37,240 nt of DNA, taken from positions 1 to 37,240 of the forward strand of contig JADHTG010000030.1 in NCBI GenBank assembly GCA_016776505.1, read 5' to 3'. Below, piece by piece: positions 8,701-15,360 of this stretch (positions are counted from its first letter, which is position 1; each line of letters begins with the position of its first letter). The notes below the pieces were generated by a model. The model made no database searches and was not told where the DNA came from. It was given only the letters and a program-made list of their open reading frames with translations. The position numbers were made by a program, and so were the translations under genes. This DNA is from Bacteroidota bacterium. Its GTDB lineage: Bacteria > Bacteroidota > Bacteroidia > CAILMK01 > JAAYUY01.

Positions 8701-8771
8701 CCTCCACCAACAACAATAACATCTCCAAGATTTTTATTTTCCGAAATATCTGTAGTTGATTCTTCTTTCAT
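5709..8771 (-). CDS. bamE: Benzoyl-CoA reductase complex subunit BamE (tandem HdrA-like flavoprotein)
   Basis: A 1020-residue double HdrA protein, the presumed flavin-based bifurcation centre. The first HdrA module starts with the FAD dinucleotide fold V-I-V-V-G-G-G-I-S-G-I-Q (about residue 18), then the HdrA signature N-D-C-S-M-C-I-E-S-P-K-F and [4Fe-4S] motifs near 115-180 (C-T-G-C-T-V-C; C-N-I-C-V-G-V-C). The second begins near 450 with the HdrA cysteine segment F-A-C-H-C-G-A-N-I-G and a second FAD fold A-A-L-V-V-G-G-G-L-S-G-M near 600. The C-terminal ~70 residues hold two more ferredoxin motifs (C-V-S-C-G-A-C; C-K-G-D-G-L-C). HdrA alone is about 650 residues; the doubled architecture and position match BamE. 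A stretch A-A-G-A-A-G near the start may act as a weak SD. Confidence 0.9.
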   Translation of the reverse strand: MKEESTTDISENKNLGDVIVVGGGISGIQAALDLATTGYKVYLVDKSPTIGGKMAQLDKTFPTNDCSMCIESPKFIECDRHPNIEIITYTEVVNVEGEAGDFTVTLNKKPRYIIEDKCTGCTVCTEYCPIPIPDPFNQELSTSKAIHIYFSQAVPLVPYIDESCSFLEDGKCNICVGVCKNNAIDLHQKPEKRVVKVGAIVLSPGYDVFHPEVRGDYGYGKYKNVVTSLDFERLLCATGPHVGEILRPSDHKHPKKIAWIHCVGSRQSTEGGHSYCSSVCCTYIQKQVILSKDHNADMEAMIFHNDIRSYGKDFERFYQRAENLPGVKFIRSYVSIGKEIPESKNVTIRYATTEEGVKEEEFDLVVLGVGLIPPANVENLADIFGIELNAHQFCNTDAISPIVTSRPGIFISGAFAGPLDIPESVVGGSGANALVSELLNSRRGQLSKERIYPEERDVSEEELKIGVFACHCGANIGRVVDIPGLVDYSRTLDNVVHAEEGLFICSTDAAQQIANTIRDKGLNRVVVAACTPKTHEPLFRDTLREGGLNQYFFDMANIREHCSWVHSKQKEEASQKAKDIVRMSVARSAYLEPLLEFDLPVNKAALVVGGGLSGMTSALSIASQGFEVHLLEKEANLGGMALRIPTTLEGLDVQEFLRNLIRKVYQHPLIYVSHSATITDVSGYVGNFVTTVISEGRTKKIMHGAAILATGAVEYKPTEYLYGTTDRVMTSIELGEQLALHDSKLTDAKSLVMIQCVGCRQEDRNYCSRVCCTHSIKNALKLKEINPKLDIYILFRDIRTYGYSEDYYREAADKDIKFIRYEPENKPVVEAINDGNSEILSVCISDPILGKELVIEADIVSLAAAVISSEGTYEASRLFKVPVNQDGFFQEAHVKLRPVDFSAEGVYLCGTAHYPKHISEAISQAYGAAGRAVALLSQDTVTASGSVCEVEENLCVSCGACISVCTYGAITFNETNKAVVNSVLCKGDGLCNVVCPTSAISLKHYTDEELLTQIDAVIGV

Positions 8772-8800
8772 TCTTCTTAATGCTAATTCAAAAAAATTTT

Positions 8801-8880
8801 AATCCCAAGTTTCAAAATCCAAATTTCAAATTTCAAATCCCAAAGTAATTCCTTCTTGGATTTTGGAGATTGGAATTTGA
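8801..8880. repeat. Inverted-repeat patch between bamD and bamE
   Basis: The left arm 8801-8845 consists of repeated CCAA/TTTCAAAT units (AATCCCAAG, AATCCAAATTTC). The right arm 8854-8880 is in the opposite sense (CTTGGATTTTGG, TTGGAATTTG). The arms are about 10 nt apart and can pair over much of their length in an RNA spanning the bamD-bamE junction. Confidence 0.55.
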
Positions 8881-8922
8881 TACTTTTATTCATCATTTGA
8901 GCCCTAATCAAGTTTTAATACT

Positions 8923-10077
8923 TTAGGAAATTGCTTCCTGAATAATTTCTGTTATATCTTTTATTTCGATTGATTCATTATGCTTACTTGACAATATGCT
9001 ATCTTCAAAATTAACTATGCAATATGGGCAGGAAGTAACCAGCACCTCAGCCCCGGTTTCCACAGCTTGATCAATTCTAAGGTCGGAGAATCTCTCACCT
9101 TTTGGAGTGTCCATCCAAATCCTGCCACCACCACCACCACAACAAAGGCTATCTTCTTTCGAATCAGTCATTTCAGCCAGTTCTACTCCAGATATTTTCT
9201 GTAATACATTTCGGGGTTCATCATATATGCCATTATGCCTGCCAAGGTAACATGGATCATGATATGTTACTTTTTTGTTATACTCCTTATTAAGTTCAAG
9301 TCTTCCTTCATCTATAAGTTCAAATAAATATTGGGCGATATGAATCACTTCAAAATGCACCATAAATTCAGGATATTCCTTTTTAAAAGTATTGTAGCAA
9401 TGAGGTGAAGAAACCAGAATTTTCTTTACACCATGATCAATAAAGGTTTTTATGTTTTCTTTAGCTAATTGTACGTATAGTTCTTCGTCACCTGCTTTGC
9501 GTATACTTTCTCCACAGCAATTTTCCTTTGAGCCTAATATTCCGAAATTTACTCCTGCTTTATTGAGAATCTTGGATGTGGCAGCAGCTACTTTTTTTAA
9601 TCTTGGATCAAAACTAAGATAACAACCTGGATAATATAAAATTTCCATATCTTTAGTAAAAGTTTTGACAGAATGACCTTGTGCCCAATCTCCACGCTTA
9701 CTTCGTTCTTCAAAAAAAGGATTGCCATCAGCAGCCAAGGCTGATCTTATGGAACGGATAGGATCGGCAGAAGCTGTGTAAATGCCATAATCAGTTGCCA
9801 TCCTGCGTAAGGCAATCCCTGATTCTACTTGTTTTACATCTCTTGGACATTCTTGCGTACATTTACCGCAGGTAGTACAAAGCCATATATCTTCGCCTTC
9901 AATTTCCGACATACCAAATGTAGCTCCACGTACCAATTTGCGCATACTAAAATCTCTCACTTTATTCCAGGGGCAAACAACATCGCATTTTCCACACTGG
10001 TAGCATAATTTAAAAGAATCTCCACCCTTTTCTTTTATGATGTCGATAATCTCTTTGTAGTCGTTTATATTCTCCAT
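8923..10077 (-). CDS. bamD: Benzoyl-CoA reductase complex subunit BamD (HdrC-HdrB-like)
   Basis: A 384-residue fusion of an HdrC-like ferredoxin and an HdrB-like CCG protein. Residues 25-35 (C25, C28, C31, C35) and 67-77 (C67, C70, C73, C77) bind two [4Fe-4S] clusters. Two CCG domains follow: Y-Y-P-G-C-Y ... E-N-C-C-G-E in the middle, and H-D-P-C-Y-L-G ... L-C-C-G-G-G-G-G near the C-terminus, the motif pairs that hold non-cubane clusters in HdrB. In the class II benzoyl-CoA reductase this subunit is thought to link the BamBC catalytic unit with the bifurcating module. It lies between bamC and bamE. The leader is A-rich without SD and the upstream gap is full of repeats. Confidence 0.88.
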   Translation of the reverse strand: MENINDYKEIIDIIKEKGGDSFKLCYQCGKCDVVCPWNKVRDFSMRKLVRGATFGMSEIEGEDIWLCTTCGKCTQECPRDVKQVESGIALRRMATDYGIYTASADPIRSIRSALAADGNPFFEERSKRGDWAQGHSVKTFTKDMEILYYPGCYLSFDPRLKKVAAATSKILNKAGVNFGILGSKENCCGESIRKAGDEELYVQLAKENIKTFIDHGVKKILVSSPHCYNTFKKEYPEFMVHFEVIHIAQYLFELIDEGRLELNKEYNKKVTYHDPCYLGRHNGIYDEPRNVLQKISGVELAEMTDSKEDSLCCGGGGGRIWMDTPKGERFSDLRIDQAVETGAEVLVTSCPYCIVNFEDSILSSKHNESIEIKDITEIIQEAIS

Positions 10078-10080
10078 TTA

Positions 10081-10171
10081 TTTCAAATTCCAAATTTCAA
10101 GTTCCAAGTTATAAGACCCAAGGTTAAAATTCCAAATACCAAGTTCTAAATTCCAACTTCCAAGTTCCAAG
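10081..10171. repeat. Left TTCCAA array of the bamC/bamD gap
   Basis: About ninety bases made of near-repeats of ATTCCAAATT and AGTTCCAAGTT. The opposite-sense arm of the same gap is at 10,421-10,450. Between them lie a four-helix-bundle gene remnant and a MITE-like insertion, so the organisation parallels the bamF/bamE gap. Confidence 0.55.
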
Positions 10172-10181
10172 TTTGTGATTT

Positions 10182-10217
10182 TTAAAGTTTATTTATGATA
10201 GATGCAAGAATGAGTTT
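10182..10217 (-). pseudogene. 3' remnant of a second four-helix-bundle gene
   Basis: Eleven codons plus TAA read K-L-I-L-A-S-I-I-N-K-L on the minus strand. This differs at one residue from the end of the pseudogene at 4647-4898 (K-L-I-H-A-S-I-I-N-K-L). The 3' flank (TTTTTAAAGTTTATTTAT core on the plus strand) is shared as well. Just upstream the frame is closed by a TAA and no further family sequence is visible, so only the tail survives. Confidence 0.5.
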
Positions 10218-10289
10218 TTAGCTTGTGAATTTTAGCAATTTTTCACAAAGATCTTTTTTTTTAGACATTCTTTATTTCTCTTTAATTTT

Positions 10290-10420
10290 GAGTCCACTCT
10301 TAAAAATGACAGATCGTCATTGCGAGCGAAGCGAAGTAATCTTTTAGTGGTGAAAATCAGTAGATTGCTTCGGACTTCGCCCTCGCAATGACGTCCTATT
10401 TGAATTTTCGGAGTGGACTC
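10290..10420. mobile_element. MITE-like 131-bp insertion with REP-like palindromic core
   Basis: Perfect 10-bp terminal inverted repeats GAGTCCACTC (10,290-10,299) and GAGTGGACTC (10,411-10,420). They are flanked by a direct repeat AATTTT (10,284-10,289 and 10,421-10,426) that looks like a target-site duplication. The inside is a long imperfect palindrome: CGTCATTGCGAGCGAAGCG at 10,315 onward pairs with CTTCGCCCTCGCAATGACG ending at 10,393. This GTCATTGCGAG/GCGAAGC core is a short repeat I recognise from many unrelated bacterial genomes. There is no coding capacity, so it would have to move in trans. A related uninterrupted sequence occurs at 5671-5706. Confidence 0.65.
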
Positions 10421-10460
10421 AATTTTGGATTTTGGGACTTGGAGCTTGAGTCATACCATA

Positions 10461-11012
10461 CTATCCTTTCTTTGATGTGGACATTCGGGCAACGACATCC
10501 ATTATTTTATCCATTCCATATTTGTTTGCCAACGATTCCAATCCAATCTCCAAATCTTCCTGTTTCACCTCTTCCTCTACTTCTTCTTCCCTTTCTTCAA
10601 ATATGAGGGCGTCGTTTAAGCACCACTGCACACATAAGGGCATTTTTTGTGAAGGATCACTTTCACACATGTCGCATTTTAAAGGAAGACTCGAATCAGG
10701 TTCTTTGAACAAATCTCTTGAGGGGCACGAGGCACGGCAAAAAGCGCACTCATCGTATTCCTTTCCATCAATCGTATATTTGTCTCTGCCGGCACATTCG
10801 GCTACAGCATACTCACCGGCATAAACAGGAACATATATATCGGCAATTGGATAACGAATTACACGAATACGTGACCTAGCAGGATTATTGCTGCTATATT
10901 TTGGTGATGCATGAAAGGCGGAGCAAATTACTTCACATGCTCTGCAACCGTTGCAACTATCAACATCAATTTTTATTGTTTTAATTATTTTCTTTTTCTT
11001 TTCACCCTTCAT
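10461..11012 (-). CDS. bamC: Benzoyl-CoA reductase subunit BamC (ferredoxin-like)
   Basis: A 183-residue electron-transfer partner of BamB. It has three cysteine groups for [4Fe-4S] clusters: C20/C23/C26/C30, C89/C92/C96 with C73 as a likely fourth, and C113/C116/C127/C131. This is the pattern of ferredoxin subunits that accompany aldehyde oxidoreductase-family enzymes. The C-terminal 50 residues contain an acidic run of Glu and Val with no cluster motif. The gene overlaps the end of bamB by 11 nt, so the two are translationally coupled. A GGAGG sits 10 nt before the chosen ATG, inside the bamB coding end. In the known enzyme BamB and BamC form the isolable catalytic unit. Confidence 0.9.
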   Translation of the reverse strand: MKGEKKKKIIKTIKIDVDSCNGCRACEVICSAFHASPKYSSNNPARSRIRVIRYPIADIYVPVYAGEYAVAECAGRDKYTIDGKEYDECAFCRASCPSRDLFKEPDSSLPLKCDMCESDPSQKMPLCVQWCLNDALIFEEREEEVEEEVKQEDLEIGLESLANKYGMDKIMDVVARMSTSKKG

Positions 11013-13035
11013 GATTCATGTCCTCCACTTTATTTTTCTCATTTTTTGCAGAAGTGTCATTAGATGTACCATTTTCAATTTCCGTCAAGATTCCCCTTTT
11101 AATAAAGTCATCGCTAACATAATCCAGCCCCAATTCATGTAAGGACTTTTTAGTAGGAATACCGTCTTTGTTCCATCCCTTTAGATTGTAATATTCATCT
11201 AGGAGTTCAGCTTCGAGTTCGGGAAATCTTTTCTTCCAATGGTTCTCAGGAGGCTTTTCATCTTTTCTCCTCATTCCTCTTCCTATATTAATTGCTCTAA
11301 CTAGGGTCCGATATCTTTTGGCTGCTTGTGTTAGTCTTGCTTCATCCATATCGATCCCTGCTCCTGTAGATATAAATTTAGGGAAATTATGTATATGATA
11401 CGGTGGTTTAAGTGGGAATGATGATAGACCGGAACACATACCCAGTGCATCATCGATGTAGTGCATCCTCTCTTGCCAATCAACAATATCGCAACACATT
11501 CCTACTGTAGGGTAATAGGGGAATGAATTTTCTCCGCGTAATTCCCAGTCGAGGAAATATTGCTTAAACTTTTCATCAGGTACCTGAAACCAATCCTTTA
11601 CAAACTCTTCTCTCTCTTCTCTCGTAGGAAAAGGCATCTGGGGGAACTGTCCTTCAATTTGTGTGATGCTTATCTTTTCGCCGGTAGAATACATAAGAAA
11701 ATAAATGGGATTCAGCATTGACAGTTTGAGAGGCATCTGCTCATGTTTCTTAATGTTATTGTGAGCATATGCTTCAGCGTCCTTACCTATCTCTTTAGCA
11801 GCCCAATAGGTTCCATTGGCCAGAACATCTCCAATCCCTTCCCTTCTAACAATTCGATCGAGTAACCAAAAAAATCTACCTTCATTGTCGGATGGCATTT
11901 CTGGGAAATCATCGTTTGTCAATATGCCGTTTTCGTAGAGCTCAAGAGCAAAGGCCATAACTTGTGGAGCTGAAAATGCGTCCACTCCATACTCCGTTGC
12001 ACGCTGAGCGATTCTAAGACCAAAATCCAGGTTTGAGAAAGCAGCCATAGTATATGTCAGTTTCGAGAAGCATTTCATCATGTATGTTGGGAGTCCGGGT
12101 ATGGAAATCGTAGCCCCGCATTTCATCGGACAGTTATAACAACTTATGAGCCGCTTTCTAGCATCTTCCATGGTCTTTGTCCACTCATTTGCAACTTCCT
12201 CTGTCCAAAAGTCTTTTCTGCGTTCACGTGAATTACCCCACATGAAACTCTCGGTGTGCCACTTTTCATCATGGATTTTCATCTCTTGCGGTGACCCCAG
12301 CCCTGCTAAAATAGGCATTACTCCAGGAATTGGTTTTTCTTCCCGTTCTTTTATGTAATCCAGCACTTCGTTACAAAGCTCCAGGAATTCACCCGGTACT
12401 GCAATATTTAAATCCTGTGTTCCGCGAACAACTATCGCCTTTAATCCTTTGTCGCCCATAACGGCACCTATTCCACCCCTACTGGCACTAGACTTGCCCT
12501 GCTCAATTGAGGCAAAATAAACCCTGTTTTCACCTGCAAGACCGATAGCAGCCACCTGGGCTTTCGGTTCATTCAACTCCTGCTGAATAAGTTCTGCTGT
12601 TTCAATAGCTCCTTTGCCCTTCAAATGAGAGGCGTCACGTATTTCTACTTTATCATTGTTTATCCACAAATAAACCAGTTCGGGAGACTTGCCACGAAAG
12701 ATCACTTTATCATACCCGGCATATTTCAATTCAGGTGCCCAAAATCCACCCATCATTGAAAATGCCATTAACATAGTTTGAGGAGAAATAGTAGAAACAA
12801 TAGTTCTATTACAACCGATAGCAGGTGTACCACATAGTAAGCCAGCGGCAAATATAAGTAGGTTGTCGGGAGAAAAAGGTTCAACTTCAGGTGGCACTCT
12901 CTCCCATAATATCTTGGCGTTTGTACCTAACCCCCCCAAATAAAGCTCGGTGTCTCTTGGGTCGGTTGCAACCCTCTCGATGTTTCCACGGGTTAGATCA
13001 ATTTCTAAATTAAACCCTGTCTCTGCGTACCTCAT
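11002..13035 (-). CDS. bamB: Class II benzoyl-CoA reductase catalytic subunit BamB (tungsten, AOR family)
   Basis: A 677-residue tungsten-pterin enzyme that would reduce benzoyl-CoA to cyclohexa-1,5-diene-1-carbonyl-CoA in the cytoplasm. Residues 1-205 form the AOR N-terminal pterin-binding domain. The [4Fe-4S] ligands are C299, C302, C306 and C534 (C-Y-N-C-P-M-K-C and L-G-M-C-S-G-L). E251, H260 and C322 fall at the numbers I recall for active-site residues in Geobacter metallireducens BamB (C322 as tungsten ligand, H260 in proton transfer), within E-K-W-H-T-E-S-F-M-W-G-N and M-M-K-C-F-S-K. Ordinary aldehyde oxidoreductases such as the one at 29,076 lack these segments. The start is supported by a strong SD. 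It is the first gene of the bam cluster, 154 nt after the thiolase. A relative acting on another aromatic CoA ester cannot be excluded. Confidence 0.92.
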   Translation of the reverse strand: MRYAETGFNLEIDLTRGNIERVATDPRDTELYLGGLGTNAKILWERVPPEVEPFSPDNLLIFAAGLLCGTPAIGCNRTIVSTISPQTMLMAFSMMGGFWAPELKYAGYDKVIFRGKSPELVYLWINNDKVEIRDASHLKGKGAIETAELIQQELNEPKAQVAAIGLAGENRVYFASIEQGKSSASRGGIGAVMGDKGLKAIVVRGTQDLNIAVPGEFLELCNEVLDYIKEREEKPIPGVMPILAGLGSPQEMKIHDEKWHTESFMWGNSRERRKDFWTEEVANEWTKTMEDARKRLISCYNCPMKCGATISIPGLPTYMMKCFSKLTYTMAAFSNLDFGLRIAQRATEYGVDAFSAPQVMAFALELYENGILTNDDFPEMPSDNEGRFFWLLDRIVRREGIGDVLANGTYWAAKEIGKDAEAYAHNNIKKHEQMPLKLSMLNPIYFLMYSTGEKISITQIEGQFPQMPFPTREEREEFVKDWFQVPDEKFKQYFLDWELRGENSFPYYPTVGMCCDIVDWQERMHYIDDALGMCSGLSSFPLKPPYHIHNFPKFISTGAGIDMDEARLTQAAKRYRTLVRAINIGRGMRRKDEKPPENHWKKRFPELEAELLDEYYNLKGWNKDGIPTKKSLHELGLDYVSDDFIKRGILTEIENGTSNDTSAKNEKNKVEDMNHEG

Positions 13036-13039
13036 TTTT

Positions 13040-13048
13040 CCTCCTTTT
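13040..13048 (-). promoter_or_regulatory. Strong Shine-Dalgarno of bamB
   Basis: Minus-strand AAAAGGAGG ends 4 nt before the bamB ATG. It fixes the start at 13,035. It stands out because most genes of the window have no SD. Confidence 0.75.
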
Positions 13049-13189
13049 ATTATTACCTGAAATCAATTGTTTTTTCGAAAATTAATCATGTTACAAACTG
13101 CATAGCTTCGCCCCTTCAGTCACATATTGAAACAGTTACTTTGCAATTCACTTGATTAACTTTGCTAAAATAAAAAATAATGATAAACT

Positions 13190-14380
13190 TTAGGACTCTC
13201 TTTTAATTATCATGGCAGTACTTACACCACCTCCACCACAAATCGCAGCAATGCAATATTTTTTATTAAGACCTTTTAATGCATAATAGCCTGTAACTAA
13301 AATACGAGCACCACTAATTCCTGTTGGATGCCCTAATGCAATCGCTCCTCCATGCACATTGAGTTTTTTAGGATCCCATTTTAACGCTTGTTCATTTGCA
13401 AGTACCTGGATAGCAAAAGCTTCATTAACTTCGATCAGGTCCATTTGGTCTAAGGTCATTCCTGCCTTTTCTAAAGCAGCAGGTATTGATAGTGCAGGGC
13501 CTTCACCCATGGTTGAGGGGTCGACAGCAACCTGGGCATAGGAAACAATTGAGAATAAAGGCTTAACGCCCAGTTGATCAGCCATTTTTCTATGAGTTAA
13601 AACAATAGCTGTGGCCCCATCACTTAATCCACATGCGTTTGCTGCAGTAACTGTACCATCTTTTCTAAAAGCGGGTTTTATCTTAGAAATTTTTTCCCGG
13701 TTGAGTTCATGCCTTATTGTCTCATCTTTGTCAAAGATTATAGCAGGAGTTCTCCTTGTAGCCGGTATTTCAACAGGCACTATTTCTTCATTAAACCACC
13801 CATTTTTTTGGGCTTCAGAAGCTTTCAAATGACTGCTTACAGCAAATTCATCCTGGCCTTCTCTGGAGATTTTATATTTGTCGTAGAGATTTTCAGCGGT
13901 ATCTCCCATACCCTGGCCTATCAAAGGATCTATACTATCACTCCATCCATCTTCAATTACTTTATTTCCCATTTTAAAACCTTCCCAGCGAGCTCCTTTC
14001 AAAAGATAAGGAATAGAACTCATGCTGTCGAATCCACCAACCAACACGATATCTGCTTCACCAAGTCGGATCGATTGGGAAGCCAATGCTACAGCTCTCA
14101 TTCCGGAAGGACAGGCCATATTTAAAGTAATTACCGGTGTCGACATAGAAACCCCGCCTCTAACAGAAGCAGTTCTTGCAGGATTAGGTCCATTACCTGC
14201 CTGACGGCAGCTTCCAAGAATGACATCATCTACTTGATCACCAGTAATGGATGCCCGTTTTAATGCCTCTCTGATAACTGTTGCACCAAGGTCATAAGCA
14301 GGTATATCTTTAAGTGTTCCTCCAAATTTTCCCATTGCTGTTCTGCATGCCGATATGGCTACTATATCATTTAAATTCAT
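13190..14380 (-). CDS. Thiolase (acetyl-CoA C-acetyltransferase / 3-ketoacyl-CoA thiolase)
   Basis: A 396-residue degradative or biosynthetic type thiolase of normal length. The nucleophilic Cys is C90 in N-M-A-C-P-S-G-M; H351 in G-G-A-I-A-L-G-H-P-T-G and C381 in I-C-G-G-G-G complete the active site. It would cleave acetoacetyl-CoA to two acetyl-CoA, the last step after glutaryl-CoA and crotonyl-CoA in anaerobic benzoate breakdown, or run in reverse. It follows the SDR gene by 115 nt and precedes bamB by 154 nt, so co-transcription is plausible. The chain length it accepts cannot be read from the sequence. No SD is present. Confidence 0.88.
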   Translation of the reverse strand: MNLNDIVAISACRTAMGKFGGTLKDIPAYDLGATVIREALKRASITGDQVDDVILGSCRQAGNGPNPARTASVRGGVSMSTPVITLNMACPSGMRAVALASQSIRLGEADIVLVGGFDSMSSIPYLLKGARWEGFKMGNKVIEDGWSDSIDPLIGQGMGDTAENLYDKYKISREGQDEFAVSSHLKASEAQKNGWFNEEIVPVEIPATRRTPAIIFDKDETIRHELNREKISKIKPAFRKDGTVTAANACGLSDGATAIVLTHRKMADQLGVKPLFSIVSYAQVAVDPSTMGEGPALSIPAALEKAGMTLDQMDLIEVNEAFAIQVLANEQALKWDPKKLNVHGGAIALGHPTGISGARILVTGYYALKGLNKKYCIAAICGGGGVSTAMIIKRES

Positions 14381-14495
14381 TTGTTTATTTATTTAGGTTT
14401 TATTCGTTTATGTGATTGTTAAAGATAGTTTCAAATTAGCTCCCAGAATTTATTACATAGTGGAAAATTTAATATGAAATATGTATTTAAATATT

Positions 14496-15269
14496 TTAGA
14501 TATACTGTCCTCCATCAACCTTAATAACTTCCCCCGTAATATGTCGTGCAAGTTCACTGCAAAGGAAAGTAACTACATCTGCCACTTCTTCGGGTTGACC
14601 AATCCTGTTCATAACAATTTCTGATATCGCCATTTCACGAACTTTTTCATCTGCCTCTTTCATCATATCAGTTTCAATCAAACCAGGTGCAACTGCATTT
14701 ACATTAACTCCATATTTACCGAGTTCGCGGGCTACAGTTTTGGTAAGTCCAATTATACCAGCTTTTGAAGCAGTATAATTTGATTGTCCAAATTTTCCTC
14801 TCATGCCATTTATGGAAGTAACATTGACTATTTTTCCGGATTTCTGTTCCCTAAAGATTGGGGATACAGCACGGATATAATTAAAGTATCCTTTGAGGTT
14901 AATGTTTATTACCCCATCCCATTGCTCTTCTGTCATTTTCCAGATAACACCATCCCAATTAATTCCTGCATTATTTACAAGAATATCAATACCACCAAAT
15001 TCCCTAATTACTGTTTCTACCATCTTACCAGCATCCTGGAAATTCGAAATATCTGCTTGAACAACGAGTCCTTTCCTGCCCATATCTTTCACTTTCTTAA
15101 TAACGTCCTCCGCTTCATCTTTATGCTTTCTGTAATTTATTGCAACATTGGCCCCATATTCAGCAAGCTTCAGAGCAATAGCTGTACCAATTCCAAGACT
15201 ACCACCTGTAACTATTGCGGATTTGCCTTCAAGGCAGATACCTACATGTTTTTTGTGTTCATTTTCCAT
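14496..15269 (-). CDS. Short-chain dehydrogenase, 3-oxoacyl/acetoacetyl-CoA reductase-like (FabG/PhaB)
   Basis: A 257-residue classical SDR. The nucleotide-binding T-G-G-S-L-G-I-G is at 21-28, the N-N-A-G motif near 99-102, and the catalytic triad is S152, Y165 and K169. It interconverts 3-hydroxyacyl and 3-oxoacyl thioesters with NAD(P)H. FabG and PhaB are hard to tell apart by sequence, but the gene sits directly upstream of a thiolase. That favours a CoA substrate such as 3-hydroxybutyryl-CoA or a ring-cleavage 3-hydroxyacyl-CoA. A polyhydroxybutyrate role is less likely, as no synthase is nearby. The gap to the preceding oxidoreductase gene is 91 nt. No SD is visible. Confidence 0.8.
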   Translation of the reverse strand: MENEHKKHVGICLEGKSAIVTGGSLGIGTAIALKLAEYGANVAINYRKHKDEAEDVIKKVKDMGRKGLVVQADISNFQDAGKMVETVIREFGGIDILVNNAGINWDGVIWKMTEEQWDGVININLKGYFNYIRAVSPIFREQKSGKIVNVTSINGMRGKFGQSNYTASKAGIIGLTKTVARELGKYGVNVNAVAPGLIETDMMKEADEKVREMAISEIVMNRIGQPEEVADVVTFLCSELARHITGEVIKVDGGQYI

Positions 15270-15360
15270 ATCAAAAATTTTAGGTAATTATTTTAATAAT
15301 CAAAAATAGGAATTTATTGAGATGTAAACTTAACCTGAGCGACTCTTTTATCAAAATACA

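Noticed and set aside
5709..10077. Methanogen-type heterodisulfide reductase
   Set aside because: HdrA is doubled, HdrB and HdrC are fused, and the genes lie directly between bamC and bamF; no methanogenesis genes are present.
10081..10420. CRISPR array
   Set aside because: The short TTCCAA units lack constant-length repeats and unique spacers, and no cas gene is nearby; the region is a repeat arm plus a MITE.
490..13035. Class I ATP-dependent benzoyl-CoA reductase (bcrABCD)
   Set aside because: No BcrA/D-type ATPase or BcrB/C-type proteins are encoded; the catalytic subunit is an AOR-family protein.
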